Of a stretch of DNA of 64,000 nt, positions 9,401 through 24,400 are shown one piece after another. The position numbers and the translations under genes are program-made. Origin of the DNA: Pteria penguin (lineage: Eukaryota > Mollusca > Bivalvia > Pterioida > Pteriidae); contig CM068585.1 in assembly GCA_035048485.1 (NCBI GenBank), forward strand, positions 799,001 through 863,000. The letters are read 5' to 3'. The notes below the pieces were generated by a model. The model worked only from the letters and a program-made list of their open reading frames with translations, was not told the DNA's origin and searched no databases. The stretch's first letter is position 1. Each line of letters starts with the position of its first letter.

Positions 9401-12400
9401 GTAAGGAATTGTCAAATATTATAATCAAAACAAAAGTGTAACACCAAATCCATGTTGAAAATAACAAAATGTTTTAAGTCGATAGCAATATCTAAATATT
9501 GGTAGCGACATAATGCGGCACATGTGACCTGCCGATTTTGTATTGACTACTAGCACCGTATTACCACGATCCGTAGGACCGAGTCTATCGATAGAACTCA
9601 TCCTCCAAATCCATGTCATTGTAGGCTTAAGGGACCATGCAATATCTATCACCGGGATGGTACCGGTGCAAAATGTGATGGGACATACACTTTTTTTTAT
9701 TATCATACAATATGGAACAGAGAGATTTTTCACAGTGTCAGAGATTCTGCATGGGACAACTACTTTTTTTCACAACAATGCACTGAATTTTAGCTCACCG
9801 GAGTCAAAGGCTCACTTGAATTATAGTGTGTCATCCATCCGTTGTTAACTTTTTCACATTTTCGACTTCTTCTCTGGAACTGCATTGCAGATTTCCATCA
9901 AGACTTGAATTCAGTCAACAAAAGGCCCCACCTAAAGAAATTGACTTAACTTGTTGCCCAGAATCACATCTTGCAGAGACAAAGCAAATGCTTAAAATCA
10001 AAATCACCTGAATGGATGTGCAAAAAAGTGTTGTTTTTTATTCTGGTCTGAAATCAAATAGGACATATTTTCAACATTTGTGTTGACTTAGTCACAGTAA
10101 TTTAGAAATAAATGAATTCTTCCTTCCTTAATTTAAAAATGAATGAATTCTTCCTTCCTGCATGACTGATCATCTAGGTACTCAGGTGAGCGATATAGGC
10201 CCACTTAGGCCTCTTGTTTTTTTGATGATTTTTAAAATTTACTTTGAACAACTAAAACATGGATAACCATAACATAAAAATAAAAGTAAACCTTGATAAA
10301 CTTAAACAAAATCATAAAAAAAACTATGCATGCACTCTTTGGCTTTGCAACATAAACATGAATGACTGAAATATCATCCAACACATAAAGTCATACAGTC
10401 ACAAGAATTATCACTTAAAAGAGGAAACTTAGTCAAGTGCCTCGTCACGAAAACAGCCAGCCTCTTTTAATGATTTAAGACACACATGATCTCTGTTAAT
10501 TGCTGATGGTATTAGAGAAATAATAGTACAAGGGTAATGGAACTGAATTTGAAGAATCTGCAAATGAATCTGAAGAAAGTGAATTTGAATTTCTGCCTCT
10601 TGTTTCCCATTCCATCTTTTTATCACTGAGATTGCAAGATTACTCTTTGTAACTTCATGAAACAATGTCATAAATTTGTGTGTGATTGTATCACTTGTAA
10701 TGTATAATAATGGATGACTTTGCCAAGTATTTGTGATAGAAAAAGATATATAGGAAGTATGGCCAGGGGTCACACTTTCACATATGACATAGTAATGCTT
10801 TAGGCCACAATTAAAAAATTGTTTCCCCTCACCCCGGGTCTGTTTTTACCAAGTGACCCGGCAGGCAGGTACTTTTGTTTTTGTTTTTTTGCTGAACTAC
10901 ATGTATCACATATGTTAAAAGTTGTTTGAATCCAAGTTCTTTAATATTCATGTATAATAGAATTACAAATCAGATGGCACATACATATGTCAGAATTCAG
11001 TATTTCCTGAAAACGAAAACACATTATGATTACAAACAATGTGTAAGGAATGAATATAAAATCCAACAACAACAAGATGTGTTTATGAACTACAAATGCC
11101 CTTGACAAGGCGCTCACTAAAACTAGTACGTGGACGCCGACTTGAAAATGAAAAATAGTGATTTCTCTAAAAGTTCCAAATATTTCTTTGTGAAACTTTC
11201 TACAGACATTGTAATGGACATATTTATTCTTATCAATGCCAGATATTCACAACTTAAGTCTTAAATTTATCATTTGAGGCACTGAATGACTGATCTGTTA
11301 CAAACTCACTAAAACTAGTACGCAGACTTTGACGGCCGACTTGGGATGTCAAGACGATTATTCGTCTAATTTCAATAAATAACAACATAAACATAATTGT
11401 TATGAATAGTGCAAGTGTAAAGAAATGTGAATACTTCTTATTTATGCTTAAGGACGTCTTTATCGGCAATTAAACAAGGTTTGTTTACCTTGTGTGACAG
11501 CGGTCTCGATCAATTGGAAAAGCCGGTTTCAAACAGATGGTACGGCGGACTCAAGAACTACACAGACTCACTATATCCAGAGATATACATATATATATAT
11601 ATTTGTATATATGTCTCTGCTATATCGCCTAAACTATAACGCGGACTTCTGTATTCGACTTTGAATTTCTAAGATGTAAATGAAGAAAATTCTTACCTTA
11701 TTACTTTAGTTAGTGTATGTTTAAACTGCTAATAAGGAGTAGATAAAGCCTAATGTGTAAATTGTTTTAAAAATGGTCATAATGCCTCAATTAATTTTAA
11801 TTACAGCTTGATTTTATTATGTTAATAATGTTAACGATTCCGTTTGGAAAGCGAAGTCGGACTTGTTGTGTTGGACCGCTTCTATCACAATATAAGATAT
11901 GTTTTAACATTTAACTAGATATGGCAATTAATTATATCATTAAAATATTTAAATTTCTTGTTATGATATGGAAATAAATAGAAAATATCTTTATATAGAC
12001 ACAGAAGTCAGCGTACTAGATTTAGTTCTCGAGTCCGCCGTACACGTCCGTTTGAAAGTCATTGTTTTATCGCCGACAAAGATGTCGTTAAGCATAAAGA
12101 AGTATATACATTTCTTTACACTTACACTATTCATAATAATTAAGTTTATGTTGTTGCTTATTAAAATTAGACGAATATTCGTCTTGACATCCCAAGTCGG
12201 CCGTCAAAGTCCGCGTACTAGTTTTAGTGAGTTTGTAACAGATCAGTGCCTCAAATGATAAATTTAGGACTTAAGTTGTGAATATCTGGCATTGATAAGA
12301 ATAAACATGTCCATTACAATGTCTGTAGAAAGTTTCACAAAGAAATATTTGGAACTTTCAGAGTAATCACTACTTTTCATTTTCAAGTTGGACTTTCTCA

Positions 12401-15400
12401 AGTCGGCGTTCACGTACTAGTTTTAGTGAGCGCCCTGATTCGCCGTGATTCAATTTCGGGGGGAAAAAAAATATCAGGGTCCGGCGCCATAAACTGAGAA
12501 TATACTTAAGTCAAAAATTTCATTTTAATTTATTCCGTTATCAAATGTTCAAATAAATTTTAATGCAGAATGGTTTAATTCTATTTATCAGTAGAATAAA
12601 ACAAAATAAAATCCAAATCCCAGTTATTAATTCATTGATGAACAGAAGAATATGAATTTTTGACTTAAGTATATTCTCAGTTTATGGCGCCGGACCCAGG
12701 ACTTTTTGGCTGAAAATTTTTTGACTCAGCGGCGTTTTTCCTGACCCGGTTGGGCGAGGGGAAACAAACAATTTTTTAATTATGGCCTTATTTAAACATT
12801 TTTTTTTTATTAGTTTCAGTTTTATGCTTCAGTAAACGATGTGTAATACATTTCTACAATTTATAAATTACACAATGCTTTAGGAAAAGTAATTTACTTA
12901 TGGATATTTCCAAATACACATAGATGTACAAACATTTTATATTGTGTGTTAGCTGATGAGATATTTATACATACAAAAACAGAAAAACTATACCAAACAT
13001 TGTGATTCGTGATGGGACATGTACTTTTTTCACTTAAAATTAATATGGGACAATTACTTTTTCTGAAAAAAGAATGCATGGGACACATACACTTTTTTAA
13101 ATCAAATTTCCAAATGCACCAGTCCCAACCTGGTGATAAATATTGCATGGTCCCTAACACTTAAAAGATCCCTGACTACTTCGGATGGGCCCATTTAATC
13201 TCTTGAGATTCTTGTACATGGCTGTTTTATTATGCTGTTGTTTACTATTGCCACTCGTCAGAATTTCTTTTCAACCCTTTACAGTATTCAGGTTTTCGTG
13301 ATTTGACACCCCCGTGTATTAACGATAAAAAACATAGTACAAACCTTTGTTTCCAGCAAAATGGGTTTACCAAAGATTGTTAGTGAAACAGACTACAGGC
13401 ATTGAAAGATCATAGTTCTACTTAAGATAAAAGTGTTGGGTGCTGGGTCTTTAAAATATCATTGTTATCAAATTTCGCAATAGACTAAGTCCCACAAATT
13501 GTGAGAAATTGTTCAAAATCAATTTGAAAGCAAATTAAGGACCTCTCAACCACAATTTTGTGATCTCTCTGCAGAAATTCATAACAAAAACGTATAATTA
13601 AATCAAACTGAATTTCCCTTCATTGTTGAACAGATTTGTTATTGTTGTCCTGTCCCCTGAATTACTCAGTAGTTACATCTAAAAAATATGACACAAAATA
13701 CAACTTTGCAAACATTGAATTTTCTAAATGGCCCTTTCGTAGTGAAAGATGGCCCATTGAAATTGAAAATGGCCCATTGAAGTCTGAGCAGGCTATAGTC
13801 CCAGTGATCCAATTTCACTTCCCGATCGTTGGGCGCAACAAGCAATGTGCAATATGAAATTTATCGGTTATACATAGCAGACTTTGGATCACGTTATCTA
13901 TATATGTCTTCAATGTAGTATACAAAATAGTCAAAGGATCATTAAATTGAATATAAACATCATCTGTGGAAAATCTGAAGTGTCAAAAAAAAGAAAATCT
14001 TAAAATTTAAACCAAAATTATAATTACCCACCTATCAAGCTCCTTTTTTAAGAAGTGAAAGGAAAATCCAACTTTTTAGTTGTTAAAATGACAGACTGTC
14101 TTTAATCTTCACTATAAAATGCACATGAATGTATAGGATTTTTAGATTGAAAAAGGACAGGGAATAGGCTGGGACATAATAACTTACATGGACGTCTAAG
14201 GAAGCCCCTAATGTGTAGTCGATAAATTTAAGTTGGGAAAAGTTGCACATTGCATGTCACGCCATTTACAACTAGCCGATTGTTCCATGTGTCAGTTTAC
14301 TGGGAATCAAACTGAAACCGTAAATAAAATATGAATATACAGATATCGACACAATTTGATCTATTATATTGTTAAACTTATGGATTTTAAATACCTTTTG
14401 TTTTTTGCTCTTAACTGTGGATATATTACCAGACATTTGGTCCATTAGTGACAAATTTTCTACTAGACCGAACTGATTTTTATCGGTCATGTGCAATGGA
14501 CCGACAAGGTTTGGGTTTCACTAGAGGATTTGTGTTATTGTTTTCACCTGGACATTTATCATGTTGTAAAGGGTATATAATGGAAAATTTTGCATGACAA
14601 TGAAGGAAAATATGTCTGGATATTATTGGTGACCTGTATTCTGCAGGAAACAAAGGTTTGTATGGTGTTTTGATCGTTAGTACATGGGGGGGGGATGTCA
14701 AATCACGAAAACCCGAATAATGTAAAGAAGGGCTGAAAAGAGATTCTGGCAAGTGGCAATAGTAAACGACAGCATAATAAAACAGCCACATGCAAGAATC
14801 TCAAAAGAGATTAGGCCCCATTGTAAAGGTACATGTATAAACTTTCTTTGTAATGCATTAAGCAGATGCCGTCAACATATATGTGAAATAAGCATGGAGT
14901 ATCGTAAAACAGTAATAATCAATTAACCACATATCCAGGGAGTAAGATTAACTCAAAACCCTTGGTAGCCACCTGGGCCCCTAACTTCAGAAGATTTAGT
15001 AGCCCAGCTAAAATTTTAGTAGTCCAACTTTTTTCCGTCAATAATAATGTATCAAAATAAAATCATAAAAAGAATAAAATTGTTTGATTATTTTATTCTG
15101 ACAAATAGATCAATAAACATGTCTTTATTTCATTTAGACAAATAGATATATTCAAAATTTCTTTCTTATATTTTAATGAGACATATAGATTTATTCAAAA
15201 TTCCAATTCTCTTTCTAACTCCCTCAATGCTTGCACAATATGATTCTCTTTCTCTGTTTCTTCATTACTTCCACTTTCACTCTCTTCCTGGACCTGAATA
15301 TCTTCTTTCTCATCATGAGGTTCCTCATTCTCACTCCTATGCTCCTCCAGAGTCCCCCACTCCTCCCTTTCATCATGTTCCCTTTCCTCCTCTTGAGTCC

Positions 15401-18400
15401 CACTCTCTTCTTTCTCCTCCGTTTGGGTTTCTTCTCTAGTTTCATCATTCTTTTTCTATTCACTCCTTGCAGCTATCAATCGACTACTCTCAAACTTTGG
15501 CCTCCTTGCTCTTATTCCCTTAAGATTCCAATGATGAATTGCCTCTGATAATACGATATCTGTGTAAGAGACGCTTCATTCTGCCTTTATTTTATATGAA
15601 AACAAAAGCTTTTTACCGACAGAGATTTTCAATCCGGAATAAATTAAAGTAAAGAACCAAAACATTCGGATGTTTTCAGTCGCCACTTGGGCGCGCACTT
15701 AGTGAATTTACGATTGCCCAGCGCCAATTTTAGTCGCAAATGCGACTGGGAGAGTGCTATTCTTACTCCCTGATATCCATATCCAGGAGCGGTTAAGTCG
15801 CAAGTTTGGAAATACTTTGGCTTCTATAAGGTTTTGGCAATTTAGGAAAGATCACTTGGGAACAAAAACCTAGATATGAACCAGGCTGTATCATATGTAG
15901 ATTTTATTTGAAATTGTATGCCATAAAGGTTAAAACAAATAAGGAAAAAGTAACCTTCACTTTGAAAATTCTAACGTCATATATTGTAGGTGATAGTCAC
16001 TTTCAATTTAGTAAAATTATAAGGTGGCTTTATGATATTAAACTGAAATGAAATATAGTTGCCCTACAAAACAACAAAAATTTAGTTTGATTTTCATTTT
16101 GTGTAACCTATTTCTACAAGAGTTGCTGCCCTTTGAAGCAAGTTTCTACCCTAAAATGAAACAACAGGTCAATAATGCAATGTTGATATTGCTTTTGTTT
16201 ATCTTTATTGTAGATGTAAGTTCCACAAGCAAAATTTGTTTTTGGAATTGTTGTTTAAAATATAAAACTAGAACTGAGAGTAAATTATCTAGCTATCATA
16301 GATTATGAGGAAATATACTGGATATGGCACAGTTTATCTACAATATTGTGTCTGCCCATTTGCATGGATATTTCTACAATAACATGTATAATTGATATTT
16401 TACTGAATTTTAAACTTTTAGTCTGGCTTAAAAAATCAAAAGAAAATAACACACTTTGTAGAATTGATCATTTAAATCTGTATCTTACAAGATCTTTTTA
16501 TTTTTTCTATTTTCAGAATCAAGTTATGTAGAAATCAACCGGAAAGTAATCTTCAACTGGGGCATGTCTCTAAAGTTATCAAAAAGTCATTCTATGAAGT
16601 GTGCTGGCAAGTGATCAAAGGAAAAGTGAAGTTAGAAACGGCAGTACATGCTCTGGGTGAAGTCTGCGTATGTTTCATTGGATTCTATACTAACATTTCA
16701 GTTGATCATATTCTTTGGGAGGCAGACTTGTCCATTATTCATGTTTTATAAGTTATATTTATTAAGTTGACGCACTATGTCATCCCATGTTTGCTTAAAT
16801 TGATGATTTTAGGTGAGAAATAAAAATATACTAGCCAAAAATTGTCCTGCTGTTGATGTATATACAGTTGAACTTCGATAACTCGAAGTGCTCGGGACCT
16901 ACGAAATCACTTTGAGTATCGGTAGGTTCGAGTTTTGGAAGTTGCGGAAATTCTCGGGAAATTAGAAAGGGAAAGATCGAACATTATTACCTACGCACAT
17001 TTTGTACTACTGATATTCTAAAAATAGCATAAAGACGATATAATATTCTCAATTTATGTGATTTAAATGTATATCTTGTCAAATATCATCTACGTATTTA
17101 AGAAGACTAATAAAACTGTGTAACATGGAGATCTGCCCTTATAAAGCCATTCTATCGGCTTTGACACTGTTCAATGATGTCGGGACTTGGCTCATTATCT
17201 TAGATAAAGTTACTGTTTAAAATCTACAGCTTGTATAATTCAAGACAATTTTCACCATTTTCTTTCATAATTACAGCAGTTAAAATTAAAATAAATCATC
17301 TATAGATAATAATGATGATACCCTGATTGTTTAATTACTAATGTGGATGAAACGTGTAATATACAATCCCATACACAAGTCTGTTAATCCGTCAAGCTTG
17401 GACGCACACAACCGTGTAATTTTAATCACTGTGTAAACAAGCCATTTGCTTTCTATCCTGTTATCTGCTTCCAGTTTCTGATGGTAAAATGCTTCGAGTT
17501 TTCGAAAGTGAAATTAAGCACAAATTTGTCATTTGGACTTGAAAATTACTTCGAGTTTTCAGGGGTATTTGAGTTTCAGAAGTTTGAGTTTGAGAAGGCA
17601 AATAACCACAAAATATTAAAAATGTTCTCGGGACCGTAGGACAACTTCGAGTTTCAAGGGTTTTCGACGTTCGAGTTATCCAAGTTTGACTGTAGTTTTA
17701 TCTTTTAAGTTTTTTCAACTATTTTCTCTCTTTTCTTTTCATTTTCCTACTGGATATGTCTTTCTGAATTGTTTAATATCCAGTACAAAACTCACTTATA
17801 AGTTGTAGACTTACACCAAATTACATGTAATAAAGTTTTATTAAAGTTCTTTTGTTTTAAAATCTCTTACTTATTTATACTTCTTATTTTATCAAAATCA
17901 GTTATAAAATGAGATTTTGCAAGAAATATTCCCCATGAGATTAAAAAATATACAGTTTATTAGGTATATGAAAAAATTATTGTTTGAAAAAGTCACAATG
18001 CCAATTTGCTCACTGCCATGTTGTCAGGTGCCAGGGTACAAAGTAAGCACATGCCCTGTAGTCTTGGGCAAGTAAAATTTGATGTGGTTGATGAAAGATG
18101 AATTAAAGCTGGTGAAGGAAATTTTTCAAACACGCCTGGATTTTTTTTTCATGAAATCTCAATCTCGGGTGCGTTTGATTTAATTGACTAATTTTGAGCT
18201 GGTTTAAAGCACAATACTGACCAAGTAGGAAGTTGAACTTGAAAGTTGAAAAGGATGCAAGCTGTCATGACAAGCCCAGCTTGGGAAAAATATGGTTGGG
18301 GTACCAGTCAATTTTACATTGATTTTGACAAAAATATTGACTCATGAAAATTTGTGTAAGACCTAATGCATTCCGTTATGATGGAACTACACACATGGTT

Positions 18401-21400
18401 AATAAGTTTTAATCCCTGAAATTTCAAGTTTGGTTGCCTATTTGTGACAATGATACAAGTAATGTATTACAATGTAGGAAATGTGGATTACCTAGTTAGA
18501 GAATGCCTACCTTAATCCTTCATATTCGTTTATTTCTGTAGGATTACATAAAAGATGCTTCCCCTCATCTAGCAGATATTTTTGCTGTTATAGGTAAGTA
18601 TTCTCTTATGTAGTAAGTAAGGATAGATATTTTTGCTGTTATAGGTAAGTATTCTCTTATGTAGTAAGTAATGATAGACATTTTGTTGTTATAGGTAAGT
18701 ACATTGTATTCTTTTATGTAATAAGTAATGATAGATATTTTGCTGTTATAGGTAAGTAAATTGTATTCTCTTATGTAGTAAGTAATGATAGATATTTTTC
18801 TTGTAATAAGTATGTATTCTCTTATGTAGAAAGTAATGATAGACATTTTTGCTGTTATAGGTAAGTATTCTCTTATGTAGTACCGTATTCACTCGTGTAT
18901 AGTACGCATCCGTGTATAATACGCACCCCCAACTTTTGGAAAATAATTGGAGAAAAAGTCTACATCTCGTGTATAATACGCAGGTGAAATTGCCACGTAA
19001 GCAAGTAGTCAAGAACCTTAAGTTTACCTAGAAAAAATCTCTATATTACAGATTTCACTTTACGGAAAACACAATTGGTTACGCGTCTGAACCTTAGGAT
19101 ATTCAATGAATGGAATAATCCTAACTTCCGTAATAAAATTCATTTGTGATCCAAAAACTGTGTTGATAGAAACAAAACTAAAGAATGGTCAATAAAATTG
19201 TAATTAGTATCAGGGATGTGTATATGTGTGTTATATACGTCCCTGTTAGTACTCTTGATAAAATACCGATAATGAAGCACTGCCGTCATTTTCTATATAT
19301 TTTACACTCGTTGTCCCGAAGTGTCAATCTTTGTACAAAATAAATTGATTAACACAGCAGTAAAGGTAGAAGAAATGCAAACAACCAATTATCCCAACGG
19401 GGTGTACGGCGATGGCTAATTGTTTGACCGCGAAGCCATTTCACCTTGATTGACGATGATAAGATAATTGGATTGCATCGGCACTTGTTATTTTAAAATA
19501 TGCTATTCTTATTTGTAAAAACATCTTCATTTCAGCGCATATTGTAAAGTGTTCAACACAAGGAGGTAAAACTGAAATGATAATCTCTTTATCAGGTGTC
19601 TAAAATCCATTTCAGTGGTCAAGTGGGGGTTCCCAAACTCTAATGGTCATGTTCTGATCGTTGTCAGCGGACATTTACGGCAATATCGCTACGGATATAT
19701 GAATTCTTATGTCTGGAATAAAAGTTCATGTTTTAGGTCTTGTGTATAATACGCACCTGGAAAATCGAAGTCAGATTTTATGAAAAAAAGTGCGTATTAT
19801 ACACAAGTGAATACGGTATGTAATGATAGATATTTTGCTGTTATAAGTAAGTACATTGTATTCTCTTATGTAGTAAGTAATGATAGATATTTTTCCTGTT
19901 ATAGGTAAGTATTCTCTTATGTAGTGAATAATGATAGATATTTTAGTCCAAAAGATTTTGACACTTAAATAAGTTGTCATTGTCCTCAATATTAACTTAA
20001 ATTAAGCTTCTATCTTCATTTTCAGTACAGTTTCTGTTTTAATACTTTAATACTGTCTGTCCTTCTCAGTCATGCATGTAGTTGAATGTTTTCCCATGAT
20101 GATAATTAGATCAATAAAATGACAAATTTGTTATGATATTTTAACAGATTTAGAATGCCTTGCACAGGATGACAAAGAGCTGAGGGAAAAGTTAGTGGAC
20201 ATCATCTCAGCTTGTGAGGTAGGTTTGAATGTGTTATAATTAGCTTTAAATAATAGCGAAAACTAAAACTTTCATTACATTTAGATTGCTCACAATAAAT
20301 AAATTAACGGAAAAGATGCCTTGAATATTTGCATGGCTGAAACCAGAATCTCTATAATTGTTTTCCTGTTTTTTTCCACCCATCATTTCTTTGAAGAAAA
20401 TGTTGACAATAGTATTGTGGATGTCATATACAGAGATGTTCTGCTAAAGGCGTCTTATTCTTCACCATATTTGATGATAGAGAAAAAGTGACTAAAACAT
20501 GATTTATTGATATAGCCAACTTGATACAAAAAGGTGTAGCAGTGATGAATACAGGTGAACCAGATACAAAAAGATGTAGCAATGATACATACATGAGAAC
20601 CTGATACAAAAAGGTGTGGTAACGATACATACAGGTGAACCTGATACAAAAAGGTGTAGCAATGATACATACAGGTGAACCTGATACAAATAAGTTTAGC
20701 AGTGATGAATCTGATACGAAAAGGTGTAGTAATTATAGATATAGGTGAACCTTATACAAGAATGTGTAGCAATTATACATACTGGTGAACCTGATACAAA
20801 ACAGTGTAGATTCGATTCTATTTTATACAGAATGCATTTAGATTTTGGCCTATTGTATACAAAGCTTTAACATTGGCTATAGCATGTGAACACTTGGACA
20901 CCAGGCATGCATATAATATGTATTACATGCGTATTATCTGTGGTAAGACTTTGGTAAGACTTTTCCGTTGTTACCAAAGTTTTGTATAAGGTAACATTAA
21001 CCTTTGACTTGTAGATAGAAACATTTTTGGATGCTCCTGATATTGAGGGTATTGGTGTTTTACATTTTACTTTGATTGAAGTAGATTGTTCAATTTGTTG
21101 TGGTATGTTCCCAAAAACATCAAATCAATTACTGATATATTGTTGATAAAGATCTGTACATCATACTGATGGTTTTTGTATATATCTGTATACAGAGCTC
21201 TGTGTCAATAGCTGTGCTTAAAGAGAGGTTAGATCAGGAGTTACTGGAAAACGTTGGTTTGATCCCGTCCAAACTTGCCTTTCAACAGAAATATGTTAAG
21301 ACTAAGACAAAATTATAGTAAGTACATACATGCTTAGATAGAATGTTATTTCCTTTTTTGTTTGTATCATGACTTAGAACCAAAATCACATGATCATAAT

Positions 21401-24400
21401 TGTAATATATTAAGGGTCTCAAAATACATGCTGATTTTAATATTTATATTAAGTTTCTGAGGAAAGACATTGAATAAAGTTGAAAGGGGTATCAATTTTC
21501 TTTTTCTAAGTGTCTTTTAGCAATTTTCCCTTTTAAATAGCAACATTCATTGATTTCTGTTGAAGAATTCCATAATTTTTGAGAAATTTTGCTTTAATTC
21601 TGTTACATACACATATGATACTTTTCAGTGGAAAATACAGAAAAATTTCAGAACTAATTTATACAGCAAAATTTTAACTTTTCTTTTTATATGCCGGTCA
21701 TAGATGGAACGTATTATGGTACCACAATGTCTCTCCGTTATAAGAAATTCTTTTCTCACTCTAACTCTGTCAAATTCAAATTGGTGCATGAACTTAAGTT
21801 TATGTTAATATACATATTTCTTCTGTACTCTTACTTTTTTGACATAGAAGAAAAAAAAAGGGAGATGGGGATTAAATTCTTCTCTTTGCCAATACCTCTT
21901 ACTGCCTTCTTGGATTTCCATATTTCACAGGGTTGTTGCCGAAGGCCAAAGCATGCGTCATCTTGAGGTCCTGAATAATATTAATAGGCAAAGGGGAAAT
22001 GTTTCCATACTTTAAAATTTCATCCCTTCAGACTAAGTGACGGGTGTAATATACCATGCTAGGCGTTGCTCTTGTTATTTTATTTAGAGTATTTAGATAT
22101 CATTGCATAGTAGGTGTACGTCTCACTCTCTATCTCTATACATCAAAATGAAGAAATGTGTAAATGCTTACAAGTTTAGTTACAGTATATCTTGTTCACA
22201 ATTTATAACTAGTTGACCTCTCACAATCTTTTTACAGCTACAAACAGCAGAAATTTAATCTTTTACGAGAGGAGAGTGAAGGCTATGCTAAGTTGATTAC
22301 AGAGCTCAACCAAGATGTTAATGAGTCTATATCTACAGAACAGAGTGTCCAAAATCTCAAGTCACTTATAGGTAATGTATAGTAGACTTCTATAAACCAT
22401 ACAGTATCAAAGGTACTTAAAACTAAGATTTATAGTCAAATGTGGTACATGGAAGCATAGATCATCCAATGACGATGAGGTCATTTACCAGGACAAGTGA
22501 CTATCTCCTGTTACCAGCCATGTCTGCTGTGTAAGATGCTGCATTACTCAGTCTCAAGTGATTTATTGGCTTTGTGTAGTAACATCTCTAACTCTCACTT
22601 ATTATATGCATTTTGTAATTTAGATGTTGAGAAATTTTGCATGATATTAAGTCACTGATATATTTATATATATATATATATATTTTACAGGTTGCTTCGA
22701 CTTGGACCCTAACAGAGTCATAGACATTCTTTTAGAATCGTTTGAATGCCGTCCACATTTAGGCAGCTTTTATGTCCCATTATTCAAAGAATATGTCAAA
22801 GACAAAACCACATTGTGTCAGATACTGGGATTCAAATTCCATTTCTATCAGGTCAGTGCACTTTTACTTATATCAGGGTTTTTAATAATTTGTGTTCTAA
22901 TGGGTGAATGAAAAATTGAGGCCCATCCTTTAATAGTAGTTCTAAATGTCAGAGGAGTTTTGAAGTCTGATTTTATAAGAAATAATACAGTGATATTTAG
23001 AATATTTATATTTGTATTGTAAAATATCAGATTTTGATTGCTGGAAAAATAAAAAATATTTAGAGAGTATTAAAATTAAAACTTTGTTTCCATTTGTCTT
23101 GAAATAGTTTGTTCTTCACAGTAAACTTTTATGAACAAAAGCGCAATTTTGCACTTAAGTGAAATGAGAAGATTTAAAGTTAGAAGTAGACCAACAGCCA
23201 TAGACATGTTACATAGGCATGGGGCTCATTATGTCATACTTGAGCTATCTTGGTCAGCTAGTATAAATTGTTGTCCCCTTATTATAGCATGAGCTTTTAT
23301 CAACTTGTCAAGCCTGTGATCATTTAAATTGCAAACACTATAGATACATATAATTAGTTTTCATTATTCTGTAGAGGGGAGGTTTGTTTGAAAACATATT
23401 GTATATTTGATAACCTTAACATAATCATTTTGGGGGGGGGCTATGGGGCTACTAGTGAAGATGAGAATTTACATTCTATCCCTGAAAAATATTTTTCTCT
23501 GAAGTAATAAAATCTATAGGTAGGTATAAATACATTCCAGGAAAGTGATGTGATTAAATCATAGCACTTTACACTTAAGGATCTGGTGCCATAAGACTGA
23601 GAAAATACTAAAGTCATAATTTCAAATTATGAAATTCTTCTGTTCAACAATGGATCAATAACTGGGATTTGGCTTTTAATGAATTTTATTCTACATGTAT
23701 CGATAAATTGAATGTTTAATAATGGAACAAATTCAACTGAAATAATTGACGTATTATCTCAATTTATGGTGCCAGACCTAGGATGTATTTCATGCTTTAA
23801 TCATTTATAAACATAAAATCTATTACAGGAAGAAGAGACCCCTGTGAGTCTTTACAAAATGGCAGCCGTACTTCTTAAGAATGAACTAGTTGAACTTGAC
23901 TCTCTCTATCCTCATGTGAGTCCCATTTAGTTTATAGCTGTAACAAAAACAGTCTTGTGACAATTTTCCAGGTATTGCCTGTACAGCACCCATGTTACTT
24001 CGTATATTCCCGTCTGTTTTGTCTATCATGTAATTATTTATAATAAATCTTAATAAGAAATGAAGTGGTATCATGTTGTATTGATAGATTTGCTTATACA
24101 TGTAAGTGGAATTCTCCTGTTGTAAATGCAGTGTAGCAGTGTTATTTTTTCTTTCTTCAAATCAGATCCGTTATAAGGTCCCTTTCCAATGGAAATTTCA
24201 TTGATTTTTTCCCAAATTTGTCTAAATTTTTCTCAGACATTGATCTTTTAGTATTATCCAAGTGGGGCAAAAATTTCCAAATGAAAAGGTACAGGCATCT
24301 TTTGAAAGAAAAAAAATAGAAAAAAAGACCACTGTATAATCAATGCATCATTTTTGCATTATACTCTTGAATTGCTTTACATGAGTAAATTTCTGCATTG

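Larger units (their letters stand above)
9401..16516 (+). other. Intron 1 (7.1 kb)
   Basis: Contains nested inverted-repeat elements between about 9620 and 14822, a bivalve-type repeat with a gggcctcttg-like tail (9790-10212), a pyrimidine-rich stretch (15180-15480) and otherwise AT-rich sequence. About 15790-16516 shows nothing recognisable. Confidence 0.8.
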
